Notes under the pieces: model-generated
Told to the model about the DNA's origin: nothing
Databases searched by the model: none
The model's input: only the letters and a program-made list of their open reading frames with translations
From: Methylococcaceae bacterium
GTDB lineage: Bacteria; Pseudomonadota; Gammaproteobacteria; Methylococcales; Methylomonadaceae
Direction: 5' to 3'
NCBI GenBank assembly: GCA_016715325.1
Contig: JADKAL010000016.1
Span: 62,001-126,000 of the forward strand
Length of the DNA stretch: 64,000 nt
Part shown: positions 8,724 to 17,415 of the stretch, one piece after another
How the letters are laid out: every line of letters begins with the position of its first letter
Position numbering within the stretch: position 1 is the stretch's first letter
Position numbers and translations under genes: made by a program

Positions 8724-9080
8724 TTACTCTTGTGTATCGTTGATTAGATCGTACGTAATATCCGGGTTTAATCCCATCGGCCAGTAAATTAATGCGAAGG
8801 GAGGCCAAAATATTGATACAGGGCGGAATTTTGCTCGTAATTTACCTTCTTTAAGGGTTTCGCCATTTTTCTCAAGACGATACGGAACACCACCGCCGGG
8901 AGGCATGCCTGCTGCCGTCCAAAAATACGGCTTAGTCGTGACTTCGCCATCGGGCTTAATCGTTACCGGTTCCGGTCTTTTGTAAATATATAAATTCGAG
9001 CCTTCCGGCACTTTAAAATGCCCTGTTGTTGTACAACCTGCCATCATCAATAACATCAACACCATACTAAGTTTTTTCAT
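8724..9080 (-). CDS. APE-cluster small lipoprotein
   Basis: A 118-aa lipoprotein precursor. The ATG at 9078-9080 starts MKKLSMVLMLLMMAGC, a compact signal with the lipobox MAGC, so Cys16 would be lipidated. An AGGA lies eight bases before this ATG; the in-frame GTG at 9095 is a poorer start. The mature protein is small, Pro-rich and has two short hydrophobic patches (FRPVSIFWPPFALIYWPM). I do not recognise a functional family. Its place as the last gene of the minus-strand APE operon, close behind the ketosynthase gene, suggests a role in anchoring, transport or assembly of the polyene at the envelope. Confidence 0.75.
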   Translation of the reverse strand: MKKLSMVLMLLMMAGCTTTGHFKVPEGSNLYIYKRPEPVTIKPDGEVTTKPYFWTAAGMPPGGGVPYRLEKNGETLKEGKLRAKFRPVSIFWPPFALIYWPMGLNPDITYDLINDTQE

Positions 9081-9091
9081 TTTTCTTATCC

Positions 9092-10321
9092 TCACTGTGT
9101 TTCGCGTTTAAAAATTAACGAGGTATTTATACCGCCGAAGGCAAAATTATTGCTCATCACATATTCGCAATCTAACTGTCGAATATCACCTGTAATATAG
9201 TCCAACTGTGCACACGCCGGATCAATATTTTCAAGATTGGCTGTCGCATGAAACCAGCCTTCATTCATCATATTGATAGCAACCCATGCTTCAAGTGCGC
9301 CGCATGCTCCTAAGGTGTGTCCGGTATAGCTTTTCAGCGAGCTGATTGGGGTCGCTGATCCAAAGATAGCCGCAGTCGCATGACTTTCAGCGACATCTCC
9401 ATGCTCGGTGGCGGTGCCGTGCGCGCTGATATAACCGATAGCTTCCGGCTTAAGATCGGCATCTTGTAGCGCGAGCCGAATCGCGGTTTGCATGCTCTTA
9501 CTGTCGGGCTGGGTAACATGCAAACCGTCCGAATTAGTGCCGAAACCAACGACTTCAGCATAAATCTTAGCGTCGCGTTCGATGGCATGTTTGCGTTCTT
9601 CTAGGATAAAGGTTCCTGCGCCTTCGCCGATGACTAAGCCGTCCCGGTTCTTATCAAAGGGGCGCGGACTTTTTTCCGGTGAATCATTGCAGGTACTGGT
9701 CGCAAACAAGGTATCGAATACGGCCGCTTCCGATGCGCTGAGCTCTTCCGCACCGCCCGCCACCATTACTTTTTGGTAGCCGTGCTTAATCGCTTCATAC
9801 GCATAACCTATGCCCTGGCTGCTGGAGGTACATGCGCTGGACGTGGTGTAGACTCTGCCGTTAATCCCGAAAAAAAGTCCGATATTAACGGCTGACGTAT
9901 GCGCCATCATACGGATATAAGACGTTGCATTCAGGCCGTTTACGGTATGATTAATCAGCATATTGCCGAACTCCGCCACCGCATCGAGACTTCCGGCACA
10001 ACTGCCATAAGCTATCCCCATTTGTCCGCTATGAAGCACTGGATCAGCTAATAAGCCGGCATCTATAAGTGCGAGTTCGGTCGCGTAAGTCGCCATTAAT
10101 GCAATCCGCCCCATGCTACGGGTTTGTTTTCGGGAGAAATGGACGGGCCGGGTAAAATCAACCGGAGCGCCTAATCGGGTGTTTAAGCCGATATATTTGT
10201 CCCATTCCTGCATGTGTTGAATGCCGGTAGTCTTTGTTTTAAGACGTGCCGAAACTTGCTGCCAATCGTTGCCTATCGGAGAAATCCCAGCCATTCCGGT
10301 GACGACCACCCGTTTCAACAC
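9092..10321 (-). CDS. apeR: Beta-ketoacyl-ACP synthase, FabF-like (ApeR type)
   Basis: A 409-aa condensing enzyme with the Cys-His-His triad in TSSACTSSSQG, SAHGTATEHGD and YTGHTLGACGAL, plus the C-terminal SNNFAFGGINTSL glycine-rich loop. It catalyses decarboxylative Claisen condensation of acyl-ACP with malonyl-ACP. In characterised aryl polyene systems ApeR is a second, homodimeric ketosynthase beside the ApeO:ApeC pair, and I assign it by position next to the ketoreductase. The start codon is GTG at 10321, overlapping the end of the upstream ketoreductase gene by seven bases, which implies translational coupling. Confidence 0.88.
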   Translation of the reverse strand: MLKRVVVTGMAGISPIGNDWQQVSARLKTKTTGIQHMQEWDKYIGLNTRLGAPVDFTRPVHFSRKQTRSMGRIALMATYATELALIDAGLLADPVLHSGQMGIAYGSCAGSLDAVAEFGNMLINHTVNGLNATSYIRMMAHTSAVNIGLFFGINGRVYTTSSACTSSSQGIGYAYEAIKHGYQKVMVAGGAEELSASEAAVFDTLFATSTCNDSPEKSPRPFDKNRDGLVIGEGAGTFILEERKHAIERDAKIYAEVVGFGTNSDGLHVTQPDSKSMQTAIRLALQDADLKPEAIGYISAHGTATEHGDVAESHATAAIFGSATPISSLKSYTGHTLGACGALEAWVAINMMNEGWFHATANLENIDPACAQLDYITGDIRQLDCEYVMSNNFAFGGINTSLIFKRETQ

Positions 10322-11055
10322 AAACCACCGTTTACCGATATGACTTGCCGGGTAATGTAAGCGGCATCTTCGGACATTAAAAAAGCAACTGCCGCAGCCA
10401 CTTCCTTAGGGTCGCCAATCCGCCGCGCCGGGATCAGCTTTTTGATTTCTTCCATTTGGATGACATCCGAAGAAAGTTCATCAAGCATCTCGGTTGCAAT
10501 TAATCCCGGCGCCACGCAATTGACGGTAATGTCGCGTTTAGCCAGTTCTAAGGCCAGTGCTTTAGTAGCGCCGATAATACCTGCTTTCGCCGCACTGTAA
10601 TTGACTTGACCGCGATTGCCCATAATCCCTGACACTGAAGATAAAGTAACGATTCGACCGGGTTTTCGTCTTCTAATCATGGGCATAATAACCGGCTGCA
10701 AGACGTTATAAAAGCTGTCAAGATTGGTATGGATGACACTATCCCATTCTTCTCCGGTCAGGGCGGGGAAGGCATTGTCGGCGGTGATTCCTGCATTGCA
10801 AACCACGCCATAATAAGCACCGTGCGTTTCTATATCATGACTGATTTGCTCTGCGCATTGTGCTCGGTCGCCAATATCGAATTGCAGCAACCTTGCCGAT
10901 TGACCGAGTTTTTCGATCTCGGCTATCACTGCTTCAGCTTGCATTTTTTGACTACGGCAGTGCAATACTAAATCATAACCTTGCTTTGCTAGATACAATG
11001 CTATGGCTTTGCCTATCCCGCGGCTAGATCCGGTTATAAATATTGTATGCTTCAT
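10315..11055 (-). CDS. apeQ: 3-oxoacyl-ACP reductase, FabG-like SDR (ApeQ type)
   Basis: A 246-aa short-chain dehydrogenase. The cofactor loop is TGSSRGIGKAIA at residues 8-19, the NAG motif is CNAGITADNAF, and the catalytic Ser-Tyr-Lys lie in SSVSGIMGNRGQVNYSAAK. The chain ends in SVNGGLC as in FabG proteins. It reduces the beta-keto group after each condensation in polyene chain building, using NADPH by family rule. The ATG overlaps the stop of the dehydratase gene (ATGA), and its own stop overlaps the next ketosynthase. Confidence 0.92.
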   Translation of the reverse strand: MKHTIFITGSSRGIGKAIALYLAKQGYDLVLHCRSQKMQAEAVIAEIEKLGQSARLLQFDIGDRAQCAEQISHDIETHGAYYGVVCNAGITADNAFPALTGEEWDSVIHTNLDSFYNVLQPVIMPMIRRRKPGRIVTLSSVSGIMGNRGQVNYSAAKAGIIGATKALALELAKRDITVNCVAPGLIATEMLDELSSDVIQMEEIKKLIPARRIGDPKEVAAAVAFLMSEDAAYITRQVISVNGGLC

Positions 11056-11495
11056 GATTTACCCTTTAGCTCAATGTCTACAGGCGGCTGATAAACCGTC
11101 AAGTTGGCGTCAATCTGAATCCCCTCTCCCGAAATATGACAATCAAAAGCCCCTAGTTTGTCGTCCTGTATGATAACTTTTACAATTATGGTCAGCGCTG
11201 TACCGACAACAAAGCTGGCTACATTACTGCTAAAACGGCGCGTGCCGAGCAAATATCCTAGCTTGATAGGTTCACCCGCCAGCTTTGACTTGATACCGGC
11301 ATAAGCACCTATCGCTTGCGCCATATATTCTATGCCAACCCACGCGGGTACCACTTTTTCATCTCCAAACAAGCCATCGTCACGCACAGTCATTTCAGCG
11401 ACTAATTTTTCGTCGTTAAACTCAACGACTTTATCCAGCAACACCAGCTGTCCGCTATGCGGTATTAGGCTTGCGACATCATTATAATCAATCAA
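11052..11495 (-). CDS. apeP: 3-hydroxyacyl-ACP dehydratase, hotdog fold (ApeP type)
   Basis: A 147-aa single hotdog-fold protein. VVPAWVGIEYMAQAIGAYAG matches the central helix region of ApeP-type dehydratases (PF22817 and relatives), and LIPHSGQLVLLDKV matches the FabZ-like N-terminus. It removes water from 3-hydroxyacyl-ACP to form the conjugated double bonds; in studied systems it works with ApeI. The start is a TTG at 11495, with AGGGA nine bases upstream. The stop overlaps the ketoreductase start. Confidence 0.88.
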   Translation of the reverse strand: MIDYNDVASLIPHSGQLVLLDKVVEFNDEKLVAEMTVRDDGLFGDEKVVPAWVGIEYMAQAIGAYAGIKSKLAGEPIKLGYLLGTRRFSSNVASFVVGTALTIIVKVIIQDDKLGAFDCHISGEGIQIDANLTVYQPPVDIELKGKS

Positions 11496-11568
11496 ATTAC
11501 AACATCCCTGAATGAGAGGGCTAGCTCAATCAATAGACTAAATAGGAGGCGTGATATTGAATCCATTT

Positions 11569-12741
11569 TCAAGATTTTGCAATGACGATTGAGACATTAT
11601 TACCGCCGAATGCGAAGGAATTACTTTGACAAACCTGCAGGCTACGTCCTAAGCGTTCACCCTTTTTAACGAGGTGCAATGGCGCTAACGTATTATCCGG
11701 CTCGTCATCGTTAATATTGGGTATTAAATATCCGCCCTCATTTTCGGCGAGTAACATCCAGCACAACCCCAATTCCAAAGCTGCCGCCGCGCCCAACGTA
11801 TGACCCGTCATGCCCTTGCTCGAACTGGCGGGTACTTTGTTTCCGAAGATGGCGTTAACCGCTTTGCTTTCCATAGCATCGTTTAAAACCGTCGCAGTTC
11901 CGTGTAAATTAATGTAGTCAATTTCGTCAGGCCGTCTGTCGGCATCGTGCAAAGCTTTTTCCATTGCTGCGATAACGGCTGTCCCCGCGGGATCAGGGGC
12001 TGAAAAATGATAAGCGTCGCTGCTTGCGCCTATACCCAGCAGGTGAACAGGCCCAGGTTCTTTACTCAACACAAAAAGACTCGCCGCTTCGCCAATATTA
12101 ATGCCGTTACGGCGCAAACCGAAAGGTTTACAGTAACCGGTGCTGAGCGATTCAAGGGCGGCAAATCCATTGACGGTGAGACCGCATAAACTATCTGCAC
12201 CTCCGACAATAACTGCATCGCATAAATCGAGATTAATCAGGCGACGAGCCGAGGCGAAAGCCTTGCCGCTGGCGGAACATGCTGTGGAAATCGTGTAGGC
12301 GGGTGCAGTAATTCCTAGATAGTTGGCAAGAAAATCGGCTCCAGCGCCCATTTGTTGTTGTTTATAATGGAAATTATCTGGAAGCTGGTCGAATTTGGCT
12401 TGGTATTCCAGCGCCAACTCTGTGCTTCTGACGCCGGAGGTGCTTGTGCCGAGGACAACGCCGATACGGTCGGCGCCGAATTTCGATACCATCATGTTTA
12501 CTGTCGATCTGATCTGTCTTAGCACACCCAGTAACAACTGATTATTACGGCACTGATAGATGCTGTATTGTTGATCTATTTCAGGTAAATCGGCGGTAAT
12601 TTGTCCAACAATGGTTTTTGGTCCGAACTCATCTGTTACTATCAAACCGGAACGGTCGCCCGCCAATAGGCGAGACATAATTTCAGGCTTTGAACTTCCG
12701 GCGGCACACAACAACCCTAAGTCATTCAGGTAAAGATTCAT
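11569..12741 (-). CDS. apeO: Beta-ketoacyl-ACP synthase (ApeO type)
   Basis: A 390-aa ketosynthase with an intact catalytic set: STACSASGKAFASA (nucleophile Cys), NLHGTATVLNDAMES (His) and SSKGMTGHTLGAAAALE (Lys and His). In known APE pathways ApeO pairs with the chain-length factor ApeC, here encoded at 14814 on the other strand. A 73-base gap separates it from the dehydratase gene downstream. Its first 20 bases overlap the end of the DUF3261 lipoprotein gene. The N-terminus MNLYLNDLGLLCAAGSS is the normal family start. Confidence 0.9.
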   Translation of the reverse strand: MNLYLNDLGLLCAAGSSKPEIMSRLLAGDRSGLIVTDEFGPKTIVGQITADLPEIDQQYSIYQCRNNQLLLGVLRQIRSTVNMMVSKFGADRIGVVLGTSTSGVRSTELALEYQAKFDQLPDNFHYKQQQMGAGADFLANYLGITAPAYTISTACSASGKAFASARRLINLDLCDAVIVGGADSLCGLTVNGFAALESLSTGYCKPFGLRRNGINIGEAASLFVLSKEPGPVHLLGIGASSDAYHFSAPDPAGTAVIAAMEKALHDADRRPDEIDYINLHGTATVLNDAMESKAVNAIFGNKVPASSSKGMTGHTLGAAAALELGLCWMLLAENEGGYLIPNINDDEPDNTLAPLHLVKKGERLGRSLQVCQSNSFAFGGNNVSIVIAKS

Positions 12742-13300
12742 AACTTATGGTTTTAATGTGCAACTGATAATGAAAACGATGATTGGTTAAGCTGATTGTT
12801 TTTGCCCACAAAGCATCAGGTTGTAAATACGCGACATCAACCGTTAATTCATTGTCGAAATAGAGTTGGCGATGGTTACCAGCTTCCACAAGCCGCCATT
12901 GCTTGGGCAAGATTTTTTGCAAATCAGCCAGCGGCCAATAAGCCAGTTGCAAATCTTTTATAACGAGTTCAGGTGAAACGCTCTCAGGAAGCAAGGGACT
13001 TTTATCCAACTTAACGGTTTTACCGTCATAATATAAATTAAAAAGACCGACGCCATCGGTACTTAATCCCGCCATAGCAATGTGCCGGTTATCCAGTTCC
13101 AACACACACATCAAGACTTCTTCGTGTCCTTGCCAAATTGCCTTTATTTGCTGCACGACACGTCTTGAAGGGCCGTTTGGTTGTGCAAGCGGCAGATTAT
13201 CAATCGTTTCAGTGTGATCGGTTATAGGCAATAAACTGCAACTGACAAGACTAGCGCTGAAGCTGGCCGACAAAAGCCAATACGCTAGTCCGCGCGGCAT
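12722..13300 (-). CDS. DUF3261 lipoprotein of the APE cluster
   Basis: Starting at the ATG at 13298-13300, the product is 192 aa: MPRGLAYWLLSASF then a hydrophobic core and the lipobox LVSC, followed by a DUF3261-type beta-rich domain (VLELDNRHIAMAGLSTDGVG, ADLQKILPKQWRLVE). DUF3261 lipoproteins are a regular component of APE clusters and are thought to help polyene localisation to the outer membrane. As the DNA stands, this frame is continuous with the upstream flavoprotein, making an apparent 593-aa fusion. The internal lipoprotein signal and the frameshift in the upstream gene show that these are two genes. Confidence 0.8.
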   Translation of the reverse strand: MPRGLAYWLLSASFSASLVSCSLLPITDHTETIDNLPLAQPNGPSRRVVQQIKAIWQGHEEVLMCVLELDNRHIAMAGLSTDGVGLFNLYYDGKTVKLDKSPLLPESVSPELVIKDLQLAYWPLADLQKILPKQWRLVEAGNHRQLYFDNELTVDVAYLQPDALWAKTISLTNHRFHYQLHIKTISYESLPE

Positions 13301-14503
13301 AGCTCGACCAGCGTATCCAGTCTGGAACGGGCATTTTTTAACATAAGGATTGGCTTCATCCCAAGCATAACCAGCTAATATCGAACAAATCATTGCTTTG
13401 ACTTCCGGCTGCTGTTGCTTGTGAAAAATGGCATCCTGAAAGCGTCCGTCGTACCAAGCATCGACAAACACTCGAAAGGTATTAACACCGCGTTGCAGCG
13501 GCTGCGCGTATTCGGTTTCCCAATTAACACATTCCCCCTTAAATTGACGATCCAAGATAGCTGCGGCAAGACTTGAGGATTTCATAGCGATGGTTACACC
13601 GGAAGAAAATACCGGATCGAGAAACTCACCCGCATTTCCCAATAGCGCATAACATTTACCATACAAGCTTTTTACATTCGCCGAATAACCGGTAATTGAA
13701 TTAATCGGGTCGTCGAAGACAGCATTCTTCAAAACGTTTCGTAAGTTTTCATCATCATTGATGAGCTTTTTGAGCACTAATTCGTTACTGCCAGACGGCG
13801 GATAATAATCCTCTTCAGCGACGACACCGATACTGCTTCGACCATTGCTGAACGGTATTAACCAGAACCAGACATCACGATTTTCAGGATGAACCGTAAT
13901 CAATATTTTATTTCTGTCGAATCCGGAATCATTAATATTATCCTCAATATGCCCAAAAAAAGCTTTTCTTACCGGGAAACCGGAAGGCGATTCCAAATCC
14001 AGCAACCTGGGTAAAATACGACCAAAGCCGCTGGCATCAAGGACAAAATCAGCTTCATAGTGTGAAACATTTCCAGATTCGTCACGCACATCCAACTTGG
14101 GTTTGTCCCCGGAAAAATCTACCTTAGTGACTTCCATTTCCCAACGGATATCTACCCCCATTCGAGTCGCCTCATTGGCGAGGATATGATCGAATCGACC
14201 CCGTTGCACCTGGAAGGTTGTCCCCATCCCGGGCGTAAATTTTTCCTCGAAATTAAAGGCGGTGTGCTGGTCACGATAGACAAAGTAAGCGCCATTTTTA
14301 AACTGAAAGCCCGCATTAACAACAGCCTCCATCATGCCTGCTTCTTTGATGAACGCCATGCATTGAGGCAACAAGCTTTCCCCAATACTAAACCGTGGAA
14401 ACGTTTGTCGTTCCAGAATGGTAACTTGATATCCCAAGTTAACTAATAAAGCCCCTGCAATACTGCCCGAAGGTCCTGCACCGATAATAATGATTTTATT
14501 CAT
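13285..14503 (-). CDS. FAD-dependent oxidoreductase of the APE cluster (3' frameshift)
   Basis: A flavoprotein of the halogenase/geranylgeranyl-reductase-like superfamily, about 405 aa. Residues 7-12 are the FAD-binding GAGPSG; later motifs include FVLDASGFGRILPRL and LLGNAGEFLDPVFSSGVTIA. Such a gene is common in APE clusters, but its reaction is not established. The reading frame should end ...KNARSRLDTLVELCRAD at a TAG at 13285-13287. As given, a run of six A (minus strand, about 13335-13340) replaces an expected five, and the frame runs on into the DUF3261 gene. The normal end overlaps the lipoprotein start by 16 bases. It is the first gene of the minus-strand APE arm. Confidence 0.82.
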
Positions 14504-14813
14504 TCGACAATATTTTATTGTTTATTCGAGTTTTGGTGAATACGACCCTATAACCCTTTAAATAAGCTTGTTTGAAACTTTTTTATAAAGGTTTTCAAGA
14601 TTGTAATCTTAACATCATGCTAATTTTCTTGGATTTTACAGCTTAATGAATAAAAAAACATCAGCCGACACGCTATTGCAAGTGCTAAATTGGACTATAG
14701 TGCCCTAGTTTCTCGTCCACAGTAGACTTACCAAACAGACTTGATTATTATTCGGTTATGCGCACATTCGTCATAGAGGGAACTATTGATCAGTATTTTA
14801 GAGAATTGCAAGC
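14504..14813. promoter_or_regulatory. Divergent promoter region of the two APE operons
   Basis: This 310-base AT-rich interval is the only gap between the two outward-facing halves of the APE cluster, so both promoters should lie here. I see no ORF and no clear operator. TTTGAAAC near 14571 and an AT-rich downstream stretch could contribute to a promoter, but this is not firm. Confidence 0.45.
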
Positions 14814-15521
14814 GTGGCAATGATTGACTTTAGGGTTTGTTATTGGCGTGCATGGGCGCCGGGATTGTGCATTACGGACGATCGCCTAATTAATCCTACC
14901 GAAGTTGGCTTACCCGAGTGTGTACCAAAATTGCTACAACGAAGATTATCGCCCTTGGCAAAAGCCGTTTTTAATGTTGCCGAACCCTGCCTTGAAGAGG
15001 GTAAAACGCTGCCCGTTGTGTTCAGTTCGGCTCATGGCGAAATTTGTAAGTCGCTGGTTATGCTACAAACGATCCAAGCAGGGCAAGAATTATCGCCGAC
15101 CGCTTTTAGCCTCTCCGTTCATAATGCCATTGCCGGTTTGTTTTCCATCGCATTTAACATCAACCGGGAAATAACTGTGATTGCGCCGGGACAGGAAGGC
15201 GTTGCCCCCGCCTTTATTGAAGCGCTCGGTATTTTGCAGGAAGGCGCCAATCAAGTGTTGATTATTCTTTACGACGAACCGATAGCCGATTTTTACCCAA
15301 TCGCTCCATTCAATCTCAACGCGTCTTCGCCTTGTGCGATCGGTTTAAAAATTGCCTTAACCGGAAACGGTCAACCATTATCACTGAGCCGTACAACTCA
15401 GTTTAGGGAAGATGGCGAGCAGCCTGTACAATTACCGGCCTTAATAAGGTTTTTTCTTTCCGAGGATAGATCGTTGAGTCTAGGTAATAAAGGTCATTGC
15501 TGGACATGGCAAAAAAACTAA
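14814..15521 (+). CDS. apeC: Ketosynthase chain-length factor (ApeC type)
   Basis: A 235-aa protein of the beta-ketoacyl synthase N-terminal-like family (PF13723). It retains thiolase-fold segments such as SVHNAIAGLFSIAFN and ALGILQEGANQVLIILYDEP but has no active-site Cys-His-His set, as expected for a chain-length factor that pairs with ApeO. It is about half the length of a full ketosynthase, which is normal for this family. The start could be GTG 14814 or ATG 14820; no strong Shine-Dalgarno decides. It heads the plus-strand APE operon and overlaps the acyltransferase gene. Confidence 0.85.
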   Translation: MAMIDFRVCYWRAWAPGLCITDDRLINPTEVGLPECVPKLLQRRLSPLAKAVFNVAEPCLEEGKTLPVVFSSAHGEICKSLVMLQTIQAGQELSPTAFSLSVHNAIAGLFSIAFNINREITVIAPGQEGVAPAFIEALGILQEGANQVLIILYDEPIADFYPIAPFNLNASSPCAIGLKIALTGNGQPLSLSRTTQFREDGEQPVQLPALIRFFLSEDRSLSLGNKGHCWTWQKN

Positions 15522-16300
15522 TCCGTAAAATAACTTACTGCTGGCGACTGTTTGCCACGGGTTTCAGTTTTTTCAGTTTTGGTGTCGGTGGATTATTATT
15601 GTGGTTTCTTGTTTTTCCGATACTCTCGATCTTGCCCGGCAAACGTGGGCAACGGATAGCGCGCGCGCAAAACGCCGTGCATTACAGTTTTTATGTCTTT
15701 ATAGGGCTGATGCACAGAATCGGCATCATGACCTACGAAATAAAAGGTCTGGAGAAACTGAACCGTCCGGGACAATTGATCGTAGCGAATCACCCGACCT
15801 TGGTTGATATAGTGTTCTTAATCAGCCGCATTAAAAACGCCAACTGCATTGTAAAAGAAAGCCTTTGGCGCAACCCGTTCATGCGCGGCCCCATCTTGAA
15901 TGCCGGTTACATCAGCAACAGCGATCCTGAAAAAATGATAGCCGAATGCGTCGATTGGCTTCAGTCCGGCGGGACGATGATTATTTTCCCGGAAGGAACG
16001 CGTTCGGTGCCGGGTAAACCCTGCCGTTTTCAGCGCGGTGCGGTCGCCATAGCGTTGCAGGCTAATAAAATCGTAACGCCGGTCACTATTTCTTGCTACC
16101 CGAGCACCTTAACCAAAGCCGAGCAATGGTATCAAATCCCGGAACGCCATTTTCATTTGGCAATGCATGTCGGCGAGGATATTTCCTTGGACGAGTATAT
16201 TCAAATCCAGCCGAAATCGATTGCCGTGCGCCGCTTTAACCAATATTTGCAGGATTATTTTACACAGCAGAGAGAGCGCTATCTAACTTATGGAAAATGA
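15506..16300 (+). CDS. PlsC-like lysophospholipid acyltransferase (ApeD type)
   Basis: A 264-aa membrane-associated acyltransferase. An N-terminal hydrophobic stretch (FFSFGVGGLLLWFLVFPIL) is followed by the HX4D motif NHPTLVD and the second block IIFPEGTRSVPGK. Both are hallmarks of the 1-acylglycerol-3-phosphate acyltransferase family. In APE clusters this enzyme is thought to transfer the polyene chain to a lipid-like acceptor. The ATG at 15506 gives MAKKLIRKITYCW; an in-frame TTG at 15497 sits too close to the AAGG element. It overlaps the end of apeC and the start of the first ACP gene by 10-16 bases. Confidence 0.87.
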   Translation: MAKKLIRKITYCWRLFATGFSFFSFGVGGLLLWFLVFPILSILPGKRGQRIARAQNAVHYSFYVFIGLMHRIGIMTYEIKGLEKLNRPGQLIVANHPTLVDIVFLISRIKNANCIVKESLWRNPFMRGPILNAGYISNSDPEKMIAECVDWLQSGGTMIIFPEGTRSVPGKPCRFQRGAVAIALQANKIVTPVTISCYPSTLTKAEQWYQIPERHFHLAMHVGEDISLDEYIQIQPKSIAVRRFNQYLQDYFTQQRERYLTYGK

Positions 16301-16538
16301 AATAAAACAATTAATTATCGATGCGTTAGCGCTGGAAGACATGACCGTTGACGAGATTGACAGCCATGCCCCCCTCTTTAACGACGGCCTTGGATTGGAT
16401 TCAATCGACGCCTTGGAATTGGGTTTAGCTATCCGAAAGAAATACAATGTAAAAATAGAGGCCGAAAACGCAGAAGTCGTGAAGATATTCTCATCCGTCG
16501 CGACCTTGGCCGACTACATCAAAACAGCGCTGGGTTAA
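16290..16538 (+). CDS. apeE: Acyl carrier protein (ApeE type)
   Basis: An 82-aa acidic carrier protein. The phosphopantetheine site is GLGLDSIDALELGLAI, with Ser38 the attachment residue. The protein begins MENEIKQLIIDALALEDMTV, typical of the short APE ACPs. It overlaps the acyltransferase gene and is followed after seven bases by a second ACP gene. Two ACPs in tandem are the rule in APE loci; by order this one is ApeE. Confidence 0.92.
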   Translation: MENEIKQLIIDALALEDMTVDEIDSHAPLFNDGLGLDSIDALELGLAIRKKYNVKIEAENAEVVKIFSSVATLADYIKTALG

Positions 16539-16545
16539 TGCAAAC

Positions 16546-16794
16546 ATGAACAACCGTGAAGAAATTTTAGACGCAATCAAAACCATCATGGTCGAGATGT
16601 TTGAGATAGACGAAACCGGCATTATCCCTGAAGCCCGTTTGTACGAAGACCTTGATTTCGATAGCATCGACGCTGTGGATATGATGGTTAGATTAAAGGA
16701 AATCACCGGAAAAGCCGTCAAGCCGGAGGATTTTAAGTCTGCCAGGACGATTGGCGACGTCGTTGAGGCGGTTTATAAGATGTTGAATGATTGA
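16546..16794 (+). CDS. apeF: Acyl carrier protein (ApeF type)
   Basis: An 82-aa acyl carrier protein with the attachment Ser in DLDFDSIDAVDMMVRL. It differs clearly from the preceding ACP outside that motif, so this is an old duplication with distinct partners rather than a recent copy. It probably carries either the aromatic starter or the growing polyene chain. A small palindromic repeat separates it from the membrane-protein gene. Confidence 0.92.
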   Translation: MNNREEILDAIKTIMVEMFEIDETGIIPEARLYEDLDFDSIDAVDMMVRLKEITGKAVKPEDFKSARTIGDVVEAVYKMLND

Positions 16795-16819
16795 TGATAT
16801 TAAAAAATACGAGGATTTG

Positions 16820-16844
16820 TAGAGACGTAAGATTTTGCGTCTCC
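16820..16844. repeat. Small palindrome between apeF and the membrane protein gene
   Basis: GAGACG (16822-16827) and CGTCTC (16838-16843) flank a near-palindromic TAAGATTTTG. Sequences of the form TAGAGACGCAAAATTTTGCGTCTC occur as dispersed palindromes in many bacteria. Inside an operon it could modulate the ACP to downstream gene ratio through mRNA stability. Confidence 0.5.
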
Positions 16845-16863
16845 ATGCCCGCAAAGCAATAAC

Positions 16864-17415
16864 ATGCAATTAATAATAAATGGCATCATAGGCCTACTAA
16901 CCCTCCTTTACCCCTTTGTCGTTTATTTCGGCACACAATACTTAGAGCCCTGGAAAATAGCGGGCTTACTCGTTGTTTTATTAAACATCAGACTAATGGC
17001 AAGTGTCGCCGTTAAACATTGGAGCAGCCCGTTATTTCTGATTGGCATTTTGTACTTTAGTTTCGCTATCTGGAGCGACCGGCTGTTTACTTTACGGTTT
17101 TATCCGGTTATTGCAAATGCTGCGGTTTTGTCGCTTTTTTCATGGAGCTTATATTCGCCGCCAAGTTTGATTGAACGCATTGCCCGACTTCAGCATCCCA
17201 ACTTACCGCCCGAAGGCGTCGTTTATACCCGCCGGGTCACGCAAGTCAGGTGCTTATTTTTTGTTATCAACGGCAGTATCGCCTTAATCACCGCACTTTG
17301 GGTCAGTTTTGAAGTCTGGAGTTTATATAACGGATTTATCGCTTATGTATTGATGGGCATTTTGTTTGCCGGAGAATATATTGTCAGGATGAAAACTCAG
17401 AAACATGTCAGATGA
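16864..17415 (+). CDS. APE-cluster integral membrane protein (ApeG type, COG4648-like)
   Basis: A 183-aa protein with about five hydrophobic segments (LIINGIIGLLTLLYPFVVYF, IAGLLVVLLNIRL, LFLIGILYFSFAIW, YPVIANAAVLSLFSWSL, and two near the C-terminus). It resembles the conserved membrane protein found between the ACP and AMP-ligase genes of APE clusters. The molecular role is unknown; by location it may help presentation of intermediates at the inner membrane. The stop overlaps the start of apeH by 11 bases. Confidence 0.8.
   Translation: MQLIINGIIGLLTLLYPFVVYFGTQYLEPWKIAGLLVVLLNIRLMASVAVKHWSSPLFLIGILYFSFAIWSDRLFTLRFYPVIANAAVLSLFSWSLYSPPSLIERIARLQHPNLPPEGVVYTRRVTQVRCLFFVINGSIALITALWVSFEVWSLYNGFIAYVLMGILFAGEYIVRMKTQKHVR

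Noticed and set aside
12722..14503. A true 593-aa flavoprotein-lipoprotein fusion
   Set aside because: An internal lipoprotein signal with its own ATG and a one-base excess in an A run show two overlapping genes.
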